Part shown: in pieces, positions 4,777 through 5,483 of the stretch | How positions within the stretch are numbered: position 1 is the stretch's first letter | How the letters are laid out: each line of letters opens with the position of its first letter | Source of the DNA: Clostridia bacterium | GTDB lineage: Bacteria; Bacillota; Clostridia; Oscillospirales; CAG-272 | Reading direction: 5' to 3' | Length of the DNA: 5,483 bases | Assembly (NCBI GenBank): GCA_017382615.1 | Contig: JAFNZX010000199.1 | Location: 1 to 5,483, forward strand | Program-made: the position numbers and the translations under genes | The notes under the pieces: model-generated | The model's database searches: none | The model's input: the letters and a program-made list of their open reading frames with translations, nothing else | Told to the model about the DNA's origin: nothing

Positions 4777-5483
4777 AAAAAGAACGCTTTTTCAGACTTT
4801 TGGGTGATCTTGACGATGCTATTCTGGACAAATACCGCCAAATAGATCTGCGGCTTTCCCATAAGGCGTACCGCAAAAAGCGCACCCTGCGCATCCTTGC
4901 CGTTGCCGCTTGCCTTGCTTTGCTGATCGGCGCGTGCGTGCCGGTGGGCGTATGGCTGCTTGGTCAGGGAGATGGATCGCAGATCGATCCGCCTGTGCCT
5001 ACCGTGCCCGAGCCTTCGATTACGCTGCACAGCATAGAAGAGCTTGACGAGATGCGAGAGATGATCGCGTGTGAGGATGCGCAGCTGCTGCAGGCGTATT
5101 TGCGCAGCATTACGGGTGGCGGCGCAAACGACAGGCAGAATCTGATCGACTTTGTTGCCCTTGTAGACAGCACGCCCTATGCATGGGTGCTGCAGGGAGA
5201 GGTGACCGGGCTGCATTATCAAAACGGCACGGTCAAGGATACGGGCGAGCCTTACGAGGTGTTCAACGTATCTGTCCAAGCCGAAAACGGCGATTGGGTG
5301 CGCTGCAGATATATCCTTTCGATCAAGGACGTTGCCGCATATATGGACAAGATCAAGCAAGAGATTGGCAGCGGCAATCTGCTCCCCGCGCCGCTTTCCA
5401 CCGCAGACGGTCGCCTGACGCTGCATACCGAAACCAGAGAGCCGCACGCCTCGGGCACAGGAGATCTGATTACTTGGTGGGGC
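4773..5483 (+). CDS. Single-pass membrane protein, probable anti-sigma/sensor partner (copy 2, partial)
   Basis: The frame is open from ATG 4773 to the window edge, giving 237 residues with no stop, so the 3' end lies outside. It parallels the protein at 2351: cytoplasmic N-terminus MKKERFFRLLGDLDD, an identical basic and early membrane stretch (KYRQIDLRLSHKAYRKKRT onward), and one hydrophobic segment at about 40-64. A proline-rich linker (PPVPTVPEP) follows that is longer than in copy 1. The shared outer domain comes next, with the landmarks SITGGGA, LIDF, LVDSTPYA, LLPAPLST and DGRLTLHTETREP. The outer domain has diverged more than the membrane region, so the two proteins may sense different cues. 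Like copy 1 it lacks a zinc-binding anti-sigma motif. Whether it also carries the PepSY-like C-terminal half cannot be seen. Confidence 0.75.
   Translation, partial: MKKERFFRLLGDLDDAILDKYRQIDLRLSHKAYRKKRTLRILAVAACLALLIGACVPVGVWLLGQGDGSQIDPPVPTVPEPSITLHSIEELDEMREMIACEDAQLLQAYLRSITGGGANDRQNLIDFVALVDSTPYAWVLQGEVTGLHYQNGTVKDTGEPYEVFNVSVQAENGDWVRCRYILSIKDVAAYMDKIKQEIGSGNLLPAPLSTADGRLTLHTETREPHASGTGDLITWWG
4830..4918 (+). repeat. 89-nt perfect direct repeat shared by the two membrane-partner genes (copy 2)
   Basis: This is the counterpart of 2408-2496, offset by 2422 bases, with identical sequence and reading frame. Recombination between the two copies would delete or duplicate one whole sigma/partner unit while leaving an intact hybrid partner gene. 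Confidence 0.9.

Overview
The window looks like chromosomal DNA from a gut-type Clostridia member of the Bacillota, perhaps Oscillospirales or Christensenellales. The reasons are strong AGGAGG ribosome sites, a canonical TTGCAA-17-TATAAT promoter with extended -10, GC near 50 percent, a CPBP-family membrane protease, expanded sigma/membrane-regulator pairs, and hairpin-rich intergenic repeats. The taxonomic placement is inference from style, not from a marker gene.

Layout. Bases 2-115 are the last 37 codons of an unidentified upstream gene. It overlaps the start of a complete CPBP (CAAX-type) intramembrane protease gene (90-941). Bases 942-1660 hold no convincing gene but are dense in structure: a palindromic array built on GTGATATT/AATATCAC (961-1165), a terminator-like hairpin (1174-1216), an 11-bp long-range inverted repeat (1260-1348), and two facing copies of an approximately 85-bp repeat containing purine mirror repeats (1361-1444 and 1505-1590).

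Bases 1661-3972 form a two-gene operon: promoter, ECF-like sigma-70 family factor (1767-2354), and a 527-residue single-pass membrane protein (2351-3934) that is probably its anti-sigma/sensor partner, closed by a strong intrinsic terminator. After a short hairpin-rich spacer (3973-4076) the arrangement repeats from 4081 to the window edge: the same promoter, a paralogous sigma factor (4195-4776) and a paralogous membrane partner (4773 to beyond 5483). The two units are a tandem duplication with a period of about 2.42 kb.

How the genes may work together. Each sigma gene is joined to its partner by a 4-base ATGA overlap, with a Shine-Dalgarno sequence inside the last sigma codons, so the pair is translationally coupled. 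The partner has a short basic cytoplasmic N-terminus, one membrane segment and a large outer domain. This suits a protein that holds the sigma factor and reports an envelope or extracellular signal. A second conserved block (41 nt in both copies) between the main promoter and the sigma start may be an autoregulatory promoter or operator. The most notable signals are this duplicated regulatory pair, the shared second upstream element, an 89-nt perfectly identical block in the two partner genes, and the two unusual intergenic repeat families.
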